64,000 nt of DNA from Halobacillus halophilus (GCF_020171985.1 NZ_JAIVAL010000002.1:62001-126000), one strand, 5' to 3'; positions 8,791 through 16,998 are shown, counted from the first letter of the stretch. The notes: a model not told the origin generated them from the sequence alone. Made by a program: numbers and translations.

Positions 8791-8819
8791 ATTGTAATAA
8801 TGAACCTGTTATATATCAA
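8791..8819 (-). promoter_or_regulatory. sigma-A promoter of the acyl-CoA synthetase gene
   Basis: TTGATA (8814-8819), a 17-bp spacer and TACAAT (8791-8796) lie on the minus strand, 44 bp before the start codon. Confidence 0.65.
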
Positions 8820-8881
8820 TAGTTTAATAGTATAACAGTTAGAAACCAGAAAAATTCCCTGTTTACTGAAAAATGAATAGC

Positions 8882-9247
8882 TTAAATCCAGATATCGTTT
8901 TCCGCCGTTAAGTCACTCTCGGCCTCTCCGGTATTCGTTACACCCTTAGGTTCAACCAGCATAATCTGACATTCTTCTTCAGCATAAGGTTTGTGTTCTA
9001 CACCTTTTGGCACAATATACATTTCTCCTTCAGACAACTCGACTTCTCCATCACGGAATTCAATAACCATGTGCCCGTTCACCACGAAAAATACTTCGTC
9101 CGTATCTTCATGACGGTGCCACACAAAATCCCCTTGCACTTTTACCAGTTTGAATTGATAATCGTTCATTTCACCAATAACTTTCGGTGACCACTGATCG
9201 TTAAATTTTGTGAATTTTTCATGAAGATTAATAGGTAAATGTTCCAT
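8882..9247 (-). CDS. cupin-domain protein
   Basis: This 121-residue single-domain cupin has motif 1 as WHRHEDTDEVFFVVNGHMVIE (about residues 42-62: two His, Glu as metal ligands) and motif 2 as MYIVPKGVEHKP (about residues 78-89). It is a small cytoplasmic metal-binding beta-barrel; the substrate or enzymatic role is unknown. A GAGGAG site precedes the ATG, and it is monocistronic by spacing. Confidence 0.85.
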   Translation of the reverse strand: MEHLPINLHEKFTKFNDQWSPKVIGEMNDYQFKLVKVQGDFVWHRHEDTDEVFFVVNGHMVIEFRDGEVELSEGEMYIVPKGVEHKPYAEEECQIMLVEPKGVTNTGEAESDLTAENDIWI

Positions 9248-9423
9248 TGAAAAAACTCCTCTTTTTTATAAGTCTTAACCACTTTAATTAAGAGCTATTT
9301 AATTGTAACTGAAGGTTGATTTACCAGTCTCAGAAATGATTGGGGACCGCCGGATTATAGATAGCTGCGTTGATAACTTGAATGCTAATGCGCATGTTAA
9401 CCTGAATGAAGGAATGAACGCCA

Positions 9424-9732
9424 TTGCAGCCAAAGGAGCGGCCGTTGGACCGGACTAAGGAGCGGGCGCTTTATTTAAAAGAAAAGAGAATAAAAGAAAA
9501 GAAACAAAATCATGCAGAAGAGCATGAACACCCACTACTTACGTTTATTTGTAAATCGCTTCGCATGTTGGAAAGAGTAAATGATCAGTGGGCTAATAGT
9601 GAAAGTGAATCTGACACCAGAATTCTTTCTCTGACGATTATAGTGTTGGAGAGGATAACGGGAAGCATTGCAAGAAAGAAGCGGAAAGGAATTTACATAC
9701 AAAATTCAATCGTAGTTGGGGATCCATCATAA
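9424..9732 (+). CDS. small hypothetical protein, lysine/glutamate-rich N-terminus
   Basis: This 102-residue reading frame has a TTG start at 9424 preceded by AAGGA about 11 nt upstream. Residues 1-35 are highly charged (repeated K, E and R), residues 38-85 are amphipathic and look helical, and the tail is basic. I recognise no family. It is the only plus-strand gene between 0.3 and 47 kb, and a clear coding alternative on the other strand is absent, which favours a real gene. The start is uncertain. Confidence 0.45.
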   Translation: MQPKERPLDRTKERALYLKEKRIKEKKQNHAEEHEHPLLTFICKSLRMLERVNDQWANSESESDTRILSLTIIVLERITGSIARKKRKGIYIQNSIVVGDPS

Positions 9733-9752
9733 CGAAGTTTCAATTTCTTAAA

Positions 9753-9793
9753 GAAAAACAGCCTGACTCCTATAGGGTAAAGGCGTCAGACTG
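9753..9793 (-). terminator. terminator of the SDR gene
   Basis: The minus-strand arms CAGTCTGAC and GTCAGGCTG (8 of 9 paired) are followed by TTTTTCTTT. It also faces the small plus-strand gene. Confidence 0.7.
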
Positions 9794-9817
9794 CAGGATC
9801 TTACTGAGGTCAAATTA

Positions 9818-10603
9818 TTATATCTTAGCTTCCCAATTCTTTCGTTCTTCCTCTTTCATCATATCCTCTGCATCCTGAGGATAGGCTGTACGGAAAGCAT
9901 GGTGATCCGATTCAATCACTTCAACCATCTTGTCGATCATTTCCTGTGGATCATACTGATCTTCCAGCATTTTTTCCGTTTCAGCAATGGATTCTCTTGG
10001 TGTAAAGTTCTTATCCTCATCGTACCATTTGTGTTTCTCTTCTAACATACGGTCATTAAAGCCGGTTTCGTACGGTCCGGGATTAATCGTGGCTACCTGA
10101 ACATTAAACTCTTCAAGCTCTGCTTTCATGGTCTTTGCCATTGCTTCTACGGCATGCTTAGAAGCTACATAAGCTCCAAGATAAGGCATACCAACCACAC
10201 CTGCTATAGAACTCAAGAATACAATTTTTCCTGCTTTCTTTTCTACGAACTTCTTAGCTGCGATCTGTGCATTTTCCAGTGTACTGAATACATTGGTTTC
10301 AAATATATCCCGGACACGGTCTACTGGTATTTCCGCAATAGGACCGCCTTCCCCAATCGCTGCATTCGCTACGAAAATATCATAATCGTATTCATGAATT
10401 AACTGCTGATCACGCTTGTTTTTTATATCAAGCTTAATGATCTCGAGTTCTACACCCGCTTCAGAAGCTGCTTCTTTCAAACTCGTGATCTGGGAAATTA
10501 TTTCAACCGCTGCGATTACATGATGTCCTTTCTTAGCTAAGCCAATCGCTGTGCCTTTTCCTAGCCCGCTTCCTGCGCCAGTAATAAAGATGGTTTTACT
10601 CAT
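9818..10603 (-). CDS. short-chain dehydrogenase/reductase
   Basis: This 261-residue classical SDR has the cofactor motif TGAGSGLGKG at residues 8-17, NAAIG near residue 85, catalytic Ser in FLSSIAGVVG near 132, and YVASK (Tyr and Lys) near 145-149. The catalytic triad is intact, so it should be an active NAD(P)(H)-dependent oxidoreductase; the substrate is unknown. A GAGGAGG site precedes the ATG. The acidic C-terminus fits a halotolerant host. Confidence 0.85.
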   Translation of the reverse strand: MSKTIFITGAGSGLGKGTAIGLAKKGHHVIAAVEIISQITSLKEAASEAGVELEIIKLDIKNKRDQQLIHEYDYDIFVANAAIGEGGPIAEIPVDRVRDIFETNVFSTLENAQIAAKKFVEKKAGKIVFLSSIAGVVGMPYLGAYVASKHAVEAMAKTMKAELEEFNVQVATINPGPYETGFNDRMLEEKHKWYDEDKNFTPRESIAETEKMLEDQYDPQEMIDKMVEVIESDHHAFRTAYPQDAEDMMKEEERKNWEAKI

Positions 10604-10748
10604 TTCTTATTTCCTCCTCTACGGAATTCTATCTATTATAAAAGTTCCCTTCTATTAGTTTGCTAAAACTTCCCAACAGGAGTAGTGTGCTGGCCCCATT
10701 TATGCCTTGCTCTATTAACATCTCAATGGAGTTAGACTTTCTTCATAA

Positions 10749-10793
10749 GAAAAAAACGCCTTCAACTTCGAGTTATTCCGAAGTTGAAGGCGT
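10749..10793 (-). terminator. terminator at the end of the peptide-modification operon
   Basis: A perfect 15-bp stem (ACGCCTTCAACTTCG and complement) with an 8-nt loop is followed on the minus strand by seven T residues, just after the metallophosphoesterase stop. Confidence 0.9.
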
Positions 10794-10819
10794 CCCTAAA
10801 TCCTGAGTGTTCATGATGA

Positions 10820-11812
10820 CTACTTTGCATCTTTTAATGTAAGAAGATTAATCTCTGGTGTGTTAAAAAGACGGAAATTCATGAATCCAACAGCATCACT
10901 GCTCCCCAGACCTGCGCTAACATACTGCTTAATTGCTTTGTATTCCCATAATCCCTTCACACGGTCTTGAGGAGGAAATAAACCTCCAAAATCATAAAAT
11001 GCTTCGGGAACGACGAGGGCTCCGAGGAATGGTATTCTTATTTGGCCTCCATGGTAGTGGCCCGCGATAATTAAATCGTAGTCTCTGAATTTATAATAAG
11101 TTGAACTTGTTAATTGATCAATTCGTTCGTCGATGACAGGAAAATGATTTACAGCGATTAGAACTTCATTTTCCCTCTTCTCAAACCCCTTCCATTGTTG
11201 AAGTAATTCATTTTGATAAGCAATGTACTTCTGATTCCTCCACATTTGTGGTCTTGTTCTTCCATTAGCAAAAGTAAAACCTTTTTCAGGATCGAGGATC
11301 GAAAGCTCAAAATCTACGAAGGTTAGGGCTGCTCCATCCACGGTTAATTCATGCGAAGACTCTAGTAATTCTACGCCTCTCTTTTCCATTCCATTTACAA
11401 AATCATGTTTGGTTAGTTCACCATTACCACCAATCTTGTAATTGGAGGGATCTGAATTTCCCTGGACGTACAAGGCATTTGTTTTATTTTCAATCCCATC
11501 TAATAAGCGATAGAAGGGAGCATAATCAACCTTTTTATCATCTAAAATATCTCCTGTAAAAAGAATGGAGTCATAGTTTAGTGAATTGATTTGTCGGATT
11601 AACTTATCCTGGTTGGATCCGAATGTTCTTCCCTGTAGATCAGTAAGCTGTAAGATATTATATCCTTCAAACTCCTTAGGGAGGCCGGGTATTCCAACCT
11701 CTTGTCTGACCACTTTTACTCTTGAGTTATCCCAGACGGTGTAAATTAAAATAGCCGCACCTACAATCGTAATGACTAACAAACCTCTTACTAATACCTT
11801 CTTCACTTTCAC
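10820..11812 (-). CDS. membrane-anchored metallophosphoesterase
   Basis: This 330-residue calcineurin-like phosphoesterase related to the YkuE/YaeI group has an N-terminal membrane anchor (about residues 9-26). Metal-site motifs follow in order: LQLTDLQG, LFTGDILDD, VQGNSDP, NHFPV and GHYHGGQI. The first motif reads D-x-Q rather than the usual D-x-H, so one metal ligand may be altered. GTG at 11812 is the apparent start, with GGGAG about 10 nt upstream. It lies 30 bp after the nucleotidyltransferase and before a strong terminator, so it is probably the last gene of the RiPP-like operon. Whether it acts on the peptide product is unknown. Confidence 0.8.
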   Translation of the reverse strand: MKVKKVLVRGLLVITIVGAAILIYTVWDNSRVKVVRQEVGIPGLPKEFEGYNILQLTDLQGRTFGSNQDKLIRQINSLNYDSILFTGDILDDKKVDYAPFYRLLDGIENKTNALYVQGNSDPSNYKIGGNGELTKHDFVNGMEKRGVELLESSHELTVDGAALTFVDFELSILDPEKGFTFANGRTRPQMWRNQKYIAYQNELLQQWKGFEKRENEVLIAVNHFPVIDERIDQLTSSTYYKFRDYDLIIAGHYHGGQIRIPFLGALVVPEAFYDFGGLFPPQDRVKGLWEYKAIKQYVSAGLGSSDAVGFMNFRLFNTPEINLLTLKDAK

Positions 11813-11842
11813 TAAACTCGCACTCCCAAATAACAGGATAAA

Positions 11843-12919
11843 TTATCGCAAAGCCCTCCATAAACTACTCACCCGTTGTCGATATAGTCGGAGATAGTTG
11901 AGAAACACAACTGAACTTCTCCCTTCCTTTAGTTCATTCTCCACACTTTTCTTATTTGGGATTATCCATTTGAAAATTTCACGAAGACGATGAATGGATT
12001 GATCATAACTTAAGAATTGGTAGTCGAAAAATTTAAGGTAAGAGAGGAGAGGAATATTACGGTTCTTCTTATACCAGGGCGCAGATAATTCTGGAAAGGG
12101 AAGCCAAACTTCGAGAAACGGATAGTGATAATATACATCTGATAAAGTCCTTAACACCCTTTTTAATGTGGAATGTTTTCGGGCCATTTCTAAAATTTCA
12201 CCAGGGATAATAGTATGTTGAGACACTGATATAACTTGTATTAGATCTAAGTAATGACGGGCACTGTCCAAATTATGTCTCCACGCATGAAGGCACATGA
12301 AATAAAAGGTGTGAGCAGGAGATAAAACTTTAACAAATTTATATCCATCATAAGGCTCTGCCGTACTAAAAAATTCAGCAGGGGTAAGATGAGTATTCGA
12401 CTCTTCCATCAGATTCCAATGAATTTCTACAACCAGCGGTATGGAGGAACCTGGGATTTCTTTGCTAAGGGAACAGTGGAAATGGCCTTCAATCATTTCC
12501 TCTTCATACTGAAAGCCTAGTTCTTTCACTACCCGTACAACTTCTCCTACTTGCTCATCTCTCACGAGTAAATCAATGTCTGAGGTTGCTCTTGCTCCTG
12601 CATGTCCAAAATACTTCTCGCCAAAGATGACGCCTTTTATAGGGATGAGTTCGATCTTACACAGCTCAAGCTGGTCGAGAATTTTGTTCATCTGACTCTT
12701 GATGAACAAATTTTGGTACAAACTATACTGACTTTCCTTTACTAAATAATCTTGAAAGAAACCAGGCGTCTCGTCTAATTGATGATGTTGCTTTAATAGA
12801 TGAAGGATTTGGGATCCAACCTGTTCTTTTTGAATCAAACCCGCGAGTCTGTGGTATTCATCAATGCTGTAATTCAGCATCTCTTTTTTATAAATCTTAT
12901 AAATAAAAGCAGGAAGCAT
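11843..12919 (-). CDS. uncharacterised nucleotidyltransferase family protein (NTP_transf_5 type)
   Basis: This protein of about 358 residues has a polymerase-beta-type nucleotidyltransferase signature, GARATSDIDLLV (about residues 107-118), with paired acidic residues for metal binding, preceded by PIKGV. Such proteins accompany HPr-kinase-like, PqqD-like and ABC exporter genes in paeninodin-type lasso peptide loci, where they are thought to modify the phosphorylated peptide. That link is from family knowledge. ATG at 12919 is preferred because AGGAAGGAAGGA stands 8 nt before it; an upstream ATG at 12943 has no such site. It lies 16 bp after the ABC exporter. Confidence 0.75.
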   Translation of the reverse strand: MLPAFIYKIYKKEMLNYSIDEYHRLAGLIQKEQVGSQILHLLKQHHQLDETPGFFQDYLVKESQYSLYQNLFIKSQMNKILDQLELCKIELIPIKGVIFGEKYFGHAGARATSDIDLLVRDEQVGEVVRVVKELGFQYEEEMIEGHFHCSLSKEIPGSSIPLVVEIHWNLMEESNTHLTPAEFFSTAEPYDGYKFVKVLSPAHTFYFMCLHAWRHNLDSARHYLDLIQVISVSQHTIIPGEILEMARKHSTLKRVLRTLSDVYYHYPFLEVWLPFPELSAPWYKKNRNIPLLSYLKFFDYQFLSYDQSIHRLREIFKWIIPNKKSVENELKEGRSSVVFLNYLRLYRQRVSSLWRALR

Positions 12920-12935
12920 GACCATTCCTTCCTTC

Positions 12936-14750
12936 CTAGGCATTTATAGAAACGACCTCAGGATAACTCTCCTTTTGAAAATAGCTCTTAAGATACAAAT
13001 CATTATAGAGGCCGTTTGTCCGAATCAACTGTTCATGTGTCCCCTGTTGAACCACCCTCCCCTGATCTAGGACCAAAATGTGATCGGCATGTTGAATAGT
13101 AGACAACCGATGGGCAATTACCACAGTGGTTCGTCCTTTCATTAATCGTCCCAGGGCTTCCTGCACCAGATATTCTGACTCGTTATCAAGTGATGATGTG
13201 GCTTCGTCCAATAATAAAATAGGAGCATCTTTCAAGAGTGCCCTCGCAATGGCTAAACGCTGCTTTTGCCCTCCAGATAACCTTACGCCCCGCTCCCCGA
13301 TTTCTGTATCGTAACCTTCTGGCAGGGATTCAATAAATGCATGGATATTAGCACTCTGAGCTGCTTCCATCATTTCAGCTTCGGTTGTTCTCTCATTACC
13401 GGAAACCAGAAGATTTTCCCGGATAGTGCCACTAAACAAAAATGTCTCCTGAGGCACATAGGCCATAGACTGACGAAGGCTTTGGAGATTCTCTTCATCT
13501 ATAGGTATTCCATCAACACAAATCGTGCCTTGCTGTGGCTGATAGATTCCTTGCAATAGATAAAAAAGCGTTGATTTCCCCGCGCCGCTTGGTCCCACAA
13601 CGGCTGTCAGCTTATTGGCAGGCAGAGTAATCGTAAAGTCTGTAAACACGGGATGGTTATTATCATAACTAAACGTGATATGTTTAGCTTCAATTCGATC
13701 TTCACAATCAGGGATGTATGAGCCGACGCTTCCTTTTTCCCTCGGTTGATCCAGCAAGCGAATGATTCGTTCAATTGCTGAAACCGACCTCTGGTAACCT
13801 GCCCATTGTCCAGCAAGTCCAGTCATTGGATAGACGAGATGATTTACCAGATTGATGTATGTTAAAAGGGCTCCGATTGTGAGAATGTCATCCGTCACGA
13901 AATACATCCCCACAGCTAAGGTAGTCAGGAACGTCATCATCCCAACCGCTTCTCCTCCGGTGTTAAACCAGCCTCTTAGCTTTGCATCCTTCAGTTCCAA
14001 TTGATATAACTCATCCTGGCTTTTTTTATACTTTTGTTTAAAAAAGGATTCCAGTGTAAAAGAACGGATAACCATTAGACCTTGAAAAGTTTCGTTTAAG
14101 GTTTTGCTGATCATCCCCATCAATTCATGTATTTCTCTACTATTATTTCTAAGCAAAACCCCAAACAATGCACCACCCAAAATGGCTAAAGGAATAACGA
14201 GCAGAATCACTAATGTCAAAGCCCAATTAATATGAAGTAAATAAATGAAAACAGAAATAGAGATGATGGGCACTCGAATCAGATTAAGCAATCCTCTTCC
14301 TACAACCCCTTCAATCTGATGGAGGTCGTGGGCAAAATGGGAAAACAGTTCTCCTGAATGATAATTAGTAAAATTTTTTCCTTTCATTCGTATCACGTGC
14401 TCATAAACATCATGATTAAAGTCTTTTTTCACACCATTTAAGGCCACGGTTTCAAGGTACGTATCTGTAAAATTTACTCCCATACTCAGAAAAGAAATAG
14501 CAACCCCCGTTGCGATCAGCCACTTGAGCCGCTCGAAATTCCCTTGCACAGCAGCATCGATTGTATTTCCAAAGAACCAGGCAAAGGCGAGCGCTAAAGC
14601 AATGTCCAAAAGGAGCATGATGAATAATCCTATATAAGCCTTTTTATGTTTTCTCACATAGGGAAACAGCAATTGGATGATCCTCTTCAGCTCTCCTAAT
14701 GAAAAGTACTGTGATATTTCGGTATTATTGAGTAATCTTTTCATTATCAT
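12936..14750 (-). CDS. ABC transporter, permease fused to ATPase (peptide-exporter type)
   Basis: This half-transporter of about 604 residues has six membrane helices across roughly residues 30-310 and an ATPase domain from about 345. It has Walker A GPSGAGKST, signature LSGGQKQR, Walker B ILLLDEATSSLD and a switch His in IAHRLST, all intact. No peptidase-C39 domain is present, so leader removal, if any, must be done by another protein. Context in a PqqD/kinase/precursor operon suggests export of the modified peptide and possibly self-immunity. The start is placed at ATG 14750 (ATG 14744 also possible); a run of seven G residues sits just before it. Confidence 0.88.
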   Translation of the reverse strand: MIMKRLLNNTEISQYFSLGELKRIIQLLFPYVRKHKKAYIGLFIMLLLDIALALAFAWFFGNTIDAAVQGNFERLKWLIATGVAISFLSMGVNFTDTYLETVALNGVKKDFNHDVYEHVIRMKGKNFTNYHSGELFSHFAHDLHQIEGVVGRGLLNLIRVPIISISVFIYLLHINWALTLVILLVIPLAILGGALFGVLLRNNSREIHELMGMISKTLNETFQGLMVIRSFTLESFFKQKYKKSQDELYQLELKDAKLRGWFNTGGEAVGMMTFLTTLAVGMYFVTDDILTIGALLTYINLVNHLVYPMTGLAGQWAGYQRSVSAIERIIRLLDQPREKGSVGSYIPDCEDRIEAKHITFSYDNNHPVFTDFTITLPANKLTAVVGPSGAGKSTLFYLLQGIYQPQQGTICVDGIPIDEENLQSLRQSMAYVPQETFLFSGTIRENLLVSGNERTTEAEMMEAAQSANIHAFIESLPEGYDTEIGERGVRLSGGQKQRLAIARALLKDAPILLLDEATSSLDNESEYLVQEALGRLMKGRTTVVIAHRLSTIQHADHILVLDQGRVVQQGTHEQLIRTNGLYNDLYLKSYFQKESYPEVVSINA

Positions 14751-14761
14751 CCCCCCCAACC

Positions 14762-15205
14762 TCAGATGCCTTTTTTATTTATATAAATCCTTAAAAATGA
14801 AGAAAGCACCGGCAAGGATAAAATGCTCCAACCCCACACTTTTGCCTTGCGCCCAAGAGCAGAGGTAACTCGTTTGTTTCTTTTAATATATAGAAGTTTA
14901 CCGATTACATCTTCCTCCACCCCCCATTGATCCTTCCCGAGGTTCGTATCCCCTTTACATTGAAAAAAGACCTTTCCTTCAACATTTATTTTCTCAATTA
15001 AACGGTGAGCGACGAGTTCACCATTCAAGTGGTAAAGAAGAATATCCCCTTCCTTCAAATGATCGAAGTTACACATGACAAATCTGCAAATGTCCCCTTC
15101 TTTAATCAACGGATACATACTATTCCCTAAAGAAGGTAAATCAATGAACCCTTTCTTATGGATGACGCCCTCTATAGCCAACGCATGAAGAGGCTTAACC
15201 TGCAT
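14762..15205 (-). CDS. S24/S26 signal-peptidase-like protein
   Basis: This protein of about 147 residues has an S26/S24 serine peptidase fold. It has GNSMYPLI with the candidate catalytic Ser near residue 27, an EGDICRF/KEGDILLYHL beta region, VAHRLI near residue 74, and a KGD segment (residues 92-94 region) that may supply the general base. One hydrophobic segment near the C-terminus (about residues 122-140) would anchor it. It overlaps the PqqD-like gene by 11 bp, so translation is probably coupled. In this operon it could replace the missing leader protease; that is inference. ATG at 15205 is chosen over TTG at 15211. Confidence 0.7.
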   Translation of the reverse strand: MQVKPLHALAIEGVIHKKGFIDLPSLGNSMYPLIKEGDICRFVMCNFDHLKEGDILLYHLNGELVAHRLIEKINVEGKVFFQCKGDTNLGKDQWGVEEDVIGKLLYIKRNKRVTSALGRKAKVWGWSILSLPVLSSFLRIYINKKGI

Positions 15206-15461
15206 TTTCAACCAGCCCGCATTGATGTAGTATTTCTAAGAAAAGGGTTATATCTTCTTCGATCTGTTCCTCATCAATATCGTATTGATCCTTCACTTTA
15301 CGAACAATCTCTTCTGAGGAGTGGGATGCAGCAAGCTCGTTCCAACAAAAATTCCCTACTTCATTTACCGTTGTAGCCGTATAATCTTTTAAGTTCAAAA
15401 TAATCCATTCATTGTCTACCTGCATCACTTCGTGGAATTCTTTCCTTTTATAACGATTCAT
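15195..15461 (-). CDS. PqqD-like peptide-recognition protein (RRE fold)
   Basis: This 88-residue PqqD-family protein resembles lasso-peptide B1 proteins. It has a winged-helix-like core with WIILNLKDYTATTVNEVGNFCW (about residues 19-40), then a V.DQYDI..E.I..DI..FL helix pair and a short C-terminal strand. Members of this family bind the leader of ribosomal peptides and hand them to modifying enzymes. The start codon overlaps the stop of the kinase-like gene (TAATG), which indicates translational coupling. Confidence 0.82.
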   Translation of the reverse strand: MNRYKRKEFHEVMQVDNEWIILNLKDYTATTVNEVGNFCWNELAASHSSEEIVRKVKDQYDIDEEQIEEDITLFLEILHQCGLVENAG

Positions 15462-16234
15462 TACGATATCAACTCCCAGAAAGAAGGATCTTTTTTAAAA
15501 TAAAGCTCGTTTATAGGAACCTGTTCAACGACTTGCTTCAATAAAGTCATCACTTGGGTTGTCTGTGCTGGTGAATACGACCAGTAAAAGACTTTATCAA
15601 TTAATTGCATCAATGCCTGTCTCTTCTTAAGCGGCTGTTTATGATTGATTTTCGACTGGTGCAGCAGCTGAATACTTGAGAGAGTTGTTTCTCCTATATG
15701 GCTTGCGCAGAGTTCACTCCAGAAAGGAGAAGGATACACCTTAACCTCATCATCAGTAATTTTAATAATAGCCGCTTCATCAGAAAGAAGATCTCTCGGC
15801 TGAGACATTTGAGCCACTGTCGATTTTCCTGCCCCTGACTGTCCGGAAAAAATATGTGCCTTAGAACCATCCATCACACTGGAAGAATGAAGAAGAACCC
15901 CCCAATTATGATGAACAATGAAATTACTGTAGAGATTCATCAATGCATGCTTTAGAGCAAGTCCATCGTAATAAAATAACTCCGCTTTTCGATAATCAGC
16001 GGCTACTCGAATAAGATAATCCGCACGTTGAAAAATGATCTTATCCTCTGCGGAAGTAATCGTGACTTCGTAGTCCTTAAAGGGGTGCCCATAACCTTCC
16101 TTAAGAGTTAGAGTCAAATCTACCTTTTGAACTGCATTTGTAAGAAAAGAATCGTAATTTTGTAAAGTTAATCGAGAATAGTCTCCACTTACTTCAATAA
16201 AATGATCTCCAATTGCTAACACAAGCTTATCCAT
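15461..16234 (-). CDS. HPr kinase-like protein (putative peptide kinase)
   Basis: This 257-residue protein carries the HprK/PCK-type nucleotide-binding loop FSGQSGAGKST (about residues 130-140) preceded by LLHSSSV, with LLSDEAA after it. The N-terminal 100 residues replace the regulatory domain of true HprK, and the C-terminal HPr-recognition region is not evident. Related proteins in paeninodin-type lasso clusters phosphorylate a C-terminal Ser of the precursor peptide. The candidate precursor here ends in Asn-Lys, so the acceptor, if any, would be an internal Ser. An AAGGAG site lies 7 nt before the ATG, 55 bp downstream of the small peptide gene. Confidence 0.78.
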   Translation of the reverse strand: MDKLVLAIGDHFIEVSGDYSRLTLQNYDSFLTNAVQKVDLTLTLKEGYGHPFKDYEVTITSAEDKIIFQRADYLIRVAADYRKAELFYYDGLALKHALMNLYSNFIVHHNWGVLLHSSSVMDGSKAHIFSGQSGAGKSTVAQMSQPRDLLSDEAAIIKITDDEVKVYPSPFWSELCASHIGETTLSSIQLLHQSKINHKQPLKKRQALMQLIDKVFYWSYSPAQTTQVMTLLKQVVEQVPINELYFKKDPSFWELIS

Positions 16235-16252
16235 AGATAGACTCCTTATTTA

Positions 16253-16282
16253 CGGGAGATGCATAAATTAGTCAGACTCCCG
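16253..16282 (-). terminator. hairpin between precursor and kinase genes (possible attenuator)
   Basis: CGGGAG and CTCCCG pair across an 18-nt loop in the gap following the precursor stop. No T run follows, so it would be a weak attenuator or RNA-processing/stability element that could raise the precursor-to-enzyme ratio. Confidence 0.4.
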
Positions 16283-16289
16283 CTTGTAG

Positions 16290-16466
16290 TTACTTATTAG
16301 GATGAGGTTTTTTCGGCTGAAACGGATCATTTGGGTAATTGTCCCCGTCACTATTTCCTCCATCCCCAGATACCGGACCTCTTCCTTTATTCCAGCTTTG
16401 GGACGTTTCAAACTGAATGGAACGATGATCTAGAACCTCAGGTTTCCTGTATAACTTTTTCTTCAT
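16290..16466 (-). CDS. candidate RiPP precursor peptide, 58 residues
   Basis: This short frame starts with ATG behind AAAAGGAG, spaced 7-8 nt. The N-terminus MKKKLYRKPEVLDHR has the YxxPxV/L pattern seen in lasso-peptide leaders recognised by B1/PqqD proteins. The C-terminal half is rich in Gly, Asn, Asp and Pro (PVSGDGGNSDGDNYPNDP) and ends PKKPHPNK. It lies first in an operon with PqqD-like, kinase-like, S26 peptidase-like and ABC exporter genes, which is why I call it the precursor. The usual Thr at core -2 with Gly1 and Asp/Glu at ring position 7-9 cannot be placed cleanly; Gly28-to-Asp35 would be the nearest macrolactam option. Function is inferred. Confidence 0.7.
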   Translation of the reverse strand: MKKKLYRKPEVLDHRSIQFETSQSWNKGRGPVSGDGGNSDGDNYPNDPFQPKKPHPNK

Positions 16467-16484
16467 TTTAAATTCTCCTTTTTA

Positions 16485-16499
16485 TTCTTAATAAAGAAC
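16485..16499. promoter_or_regulatory. SinR-box-like palindrome upstream of the precursor gene
   Basis: On the minus strand it reads GTTCTTTATTAAGAA. This is identical, over its 15 bases, to the plus-strand reading of the box in the proximal eps promoter (46750-46765). It sits 19-33 nt before the precursor start codon. No clear promoter could be aligned around it, so a regulatory role is tentative. Confidence 0.4.
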
Positions 16500-16520
16500 A
16501 AGCAACTAAAAAATTTTCAC

Positions 16521-16943
16521 TTATGGAACGACCTTCATTTGGTTTCCCAATAAGTGACTAAAGATGTTTTTCTTATCCTGTGCGAGTTGATTGAACTGAC
16601 CTTGCTGCACAACTTCCCCCTGCTCAAGTACAATCACCTGATCAGCATTCCGGATTGTAGATAGCCTGTGAGCAATTACAATAATCGTCATCTTACCTTT
16701 CAGTCGCTCGATCGCCTGTTGAATTTTCTTCTCATTTTCAGTATCCAGTGCACTTGTCGCTTCATCTAAAATTAAAATGGACGGCTTTCTAAGAATAGCC
16801 CGGGCTAGCACCAGCCGCTGCCGTTCCCCTCCCGACAACTTGATTCCACGATCGCCAATAATCGTATCCAACCCTTGAGGCAGTTTGTTTACAAACTCTG
16901 CGGCAGAAGAAAACTCGAGTGCTTCTAACTTTCGAGTACACAA
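16521..16943 (-). pseudogene. truncated ABC transporter ATPase (5' end lost)
   Basis: About 135 residues match only the end of an ABC ATPase domain: FVNKLPQGLDTIIGDRGI, the LSGGERQR signature, Walker B ILILDEATSALD and IAHRLST. Walker A and the whole membrane domain are absent, and the frame upstream is closed by a stop, leaving only a TTG codon at 16943. The 3' part is intact, so this is the stump of a second half-transporter cut by a deletion or rearrangement. It is not expected to function. It lies in the same orientation just upstream of the RiPP-like operon, whose missing genes may have been lost in the same event. Confidence 0.8.
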
Positions 16944-16998
16944 TAAAAACTAGGTCATATAAATAATTATACTAATAATAAGTGTTAAATTAGTCATC

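Noticed and set aside
14751-14757. Run of seven G/C bases just before the ABC exporter start, as a possible phase-variation tract
   Set aside because: The tract is short, lies outside the likely coding region, and a length change would not shift the reading frame from ATG 14750.
16290-16466. Calling the locus a canonical lasso peptide cluster
   Set aside because: The cyclase and B2 protease genes are absent and the precursor lacks the Thr(-2)-Gly1-Asp/Glu7-9 pattern, so only a RiPP-like label is justified.
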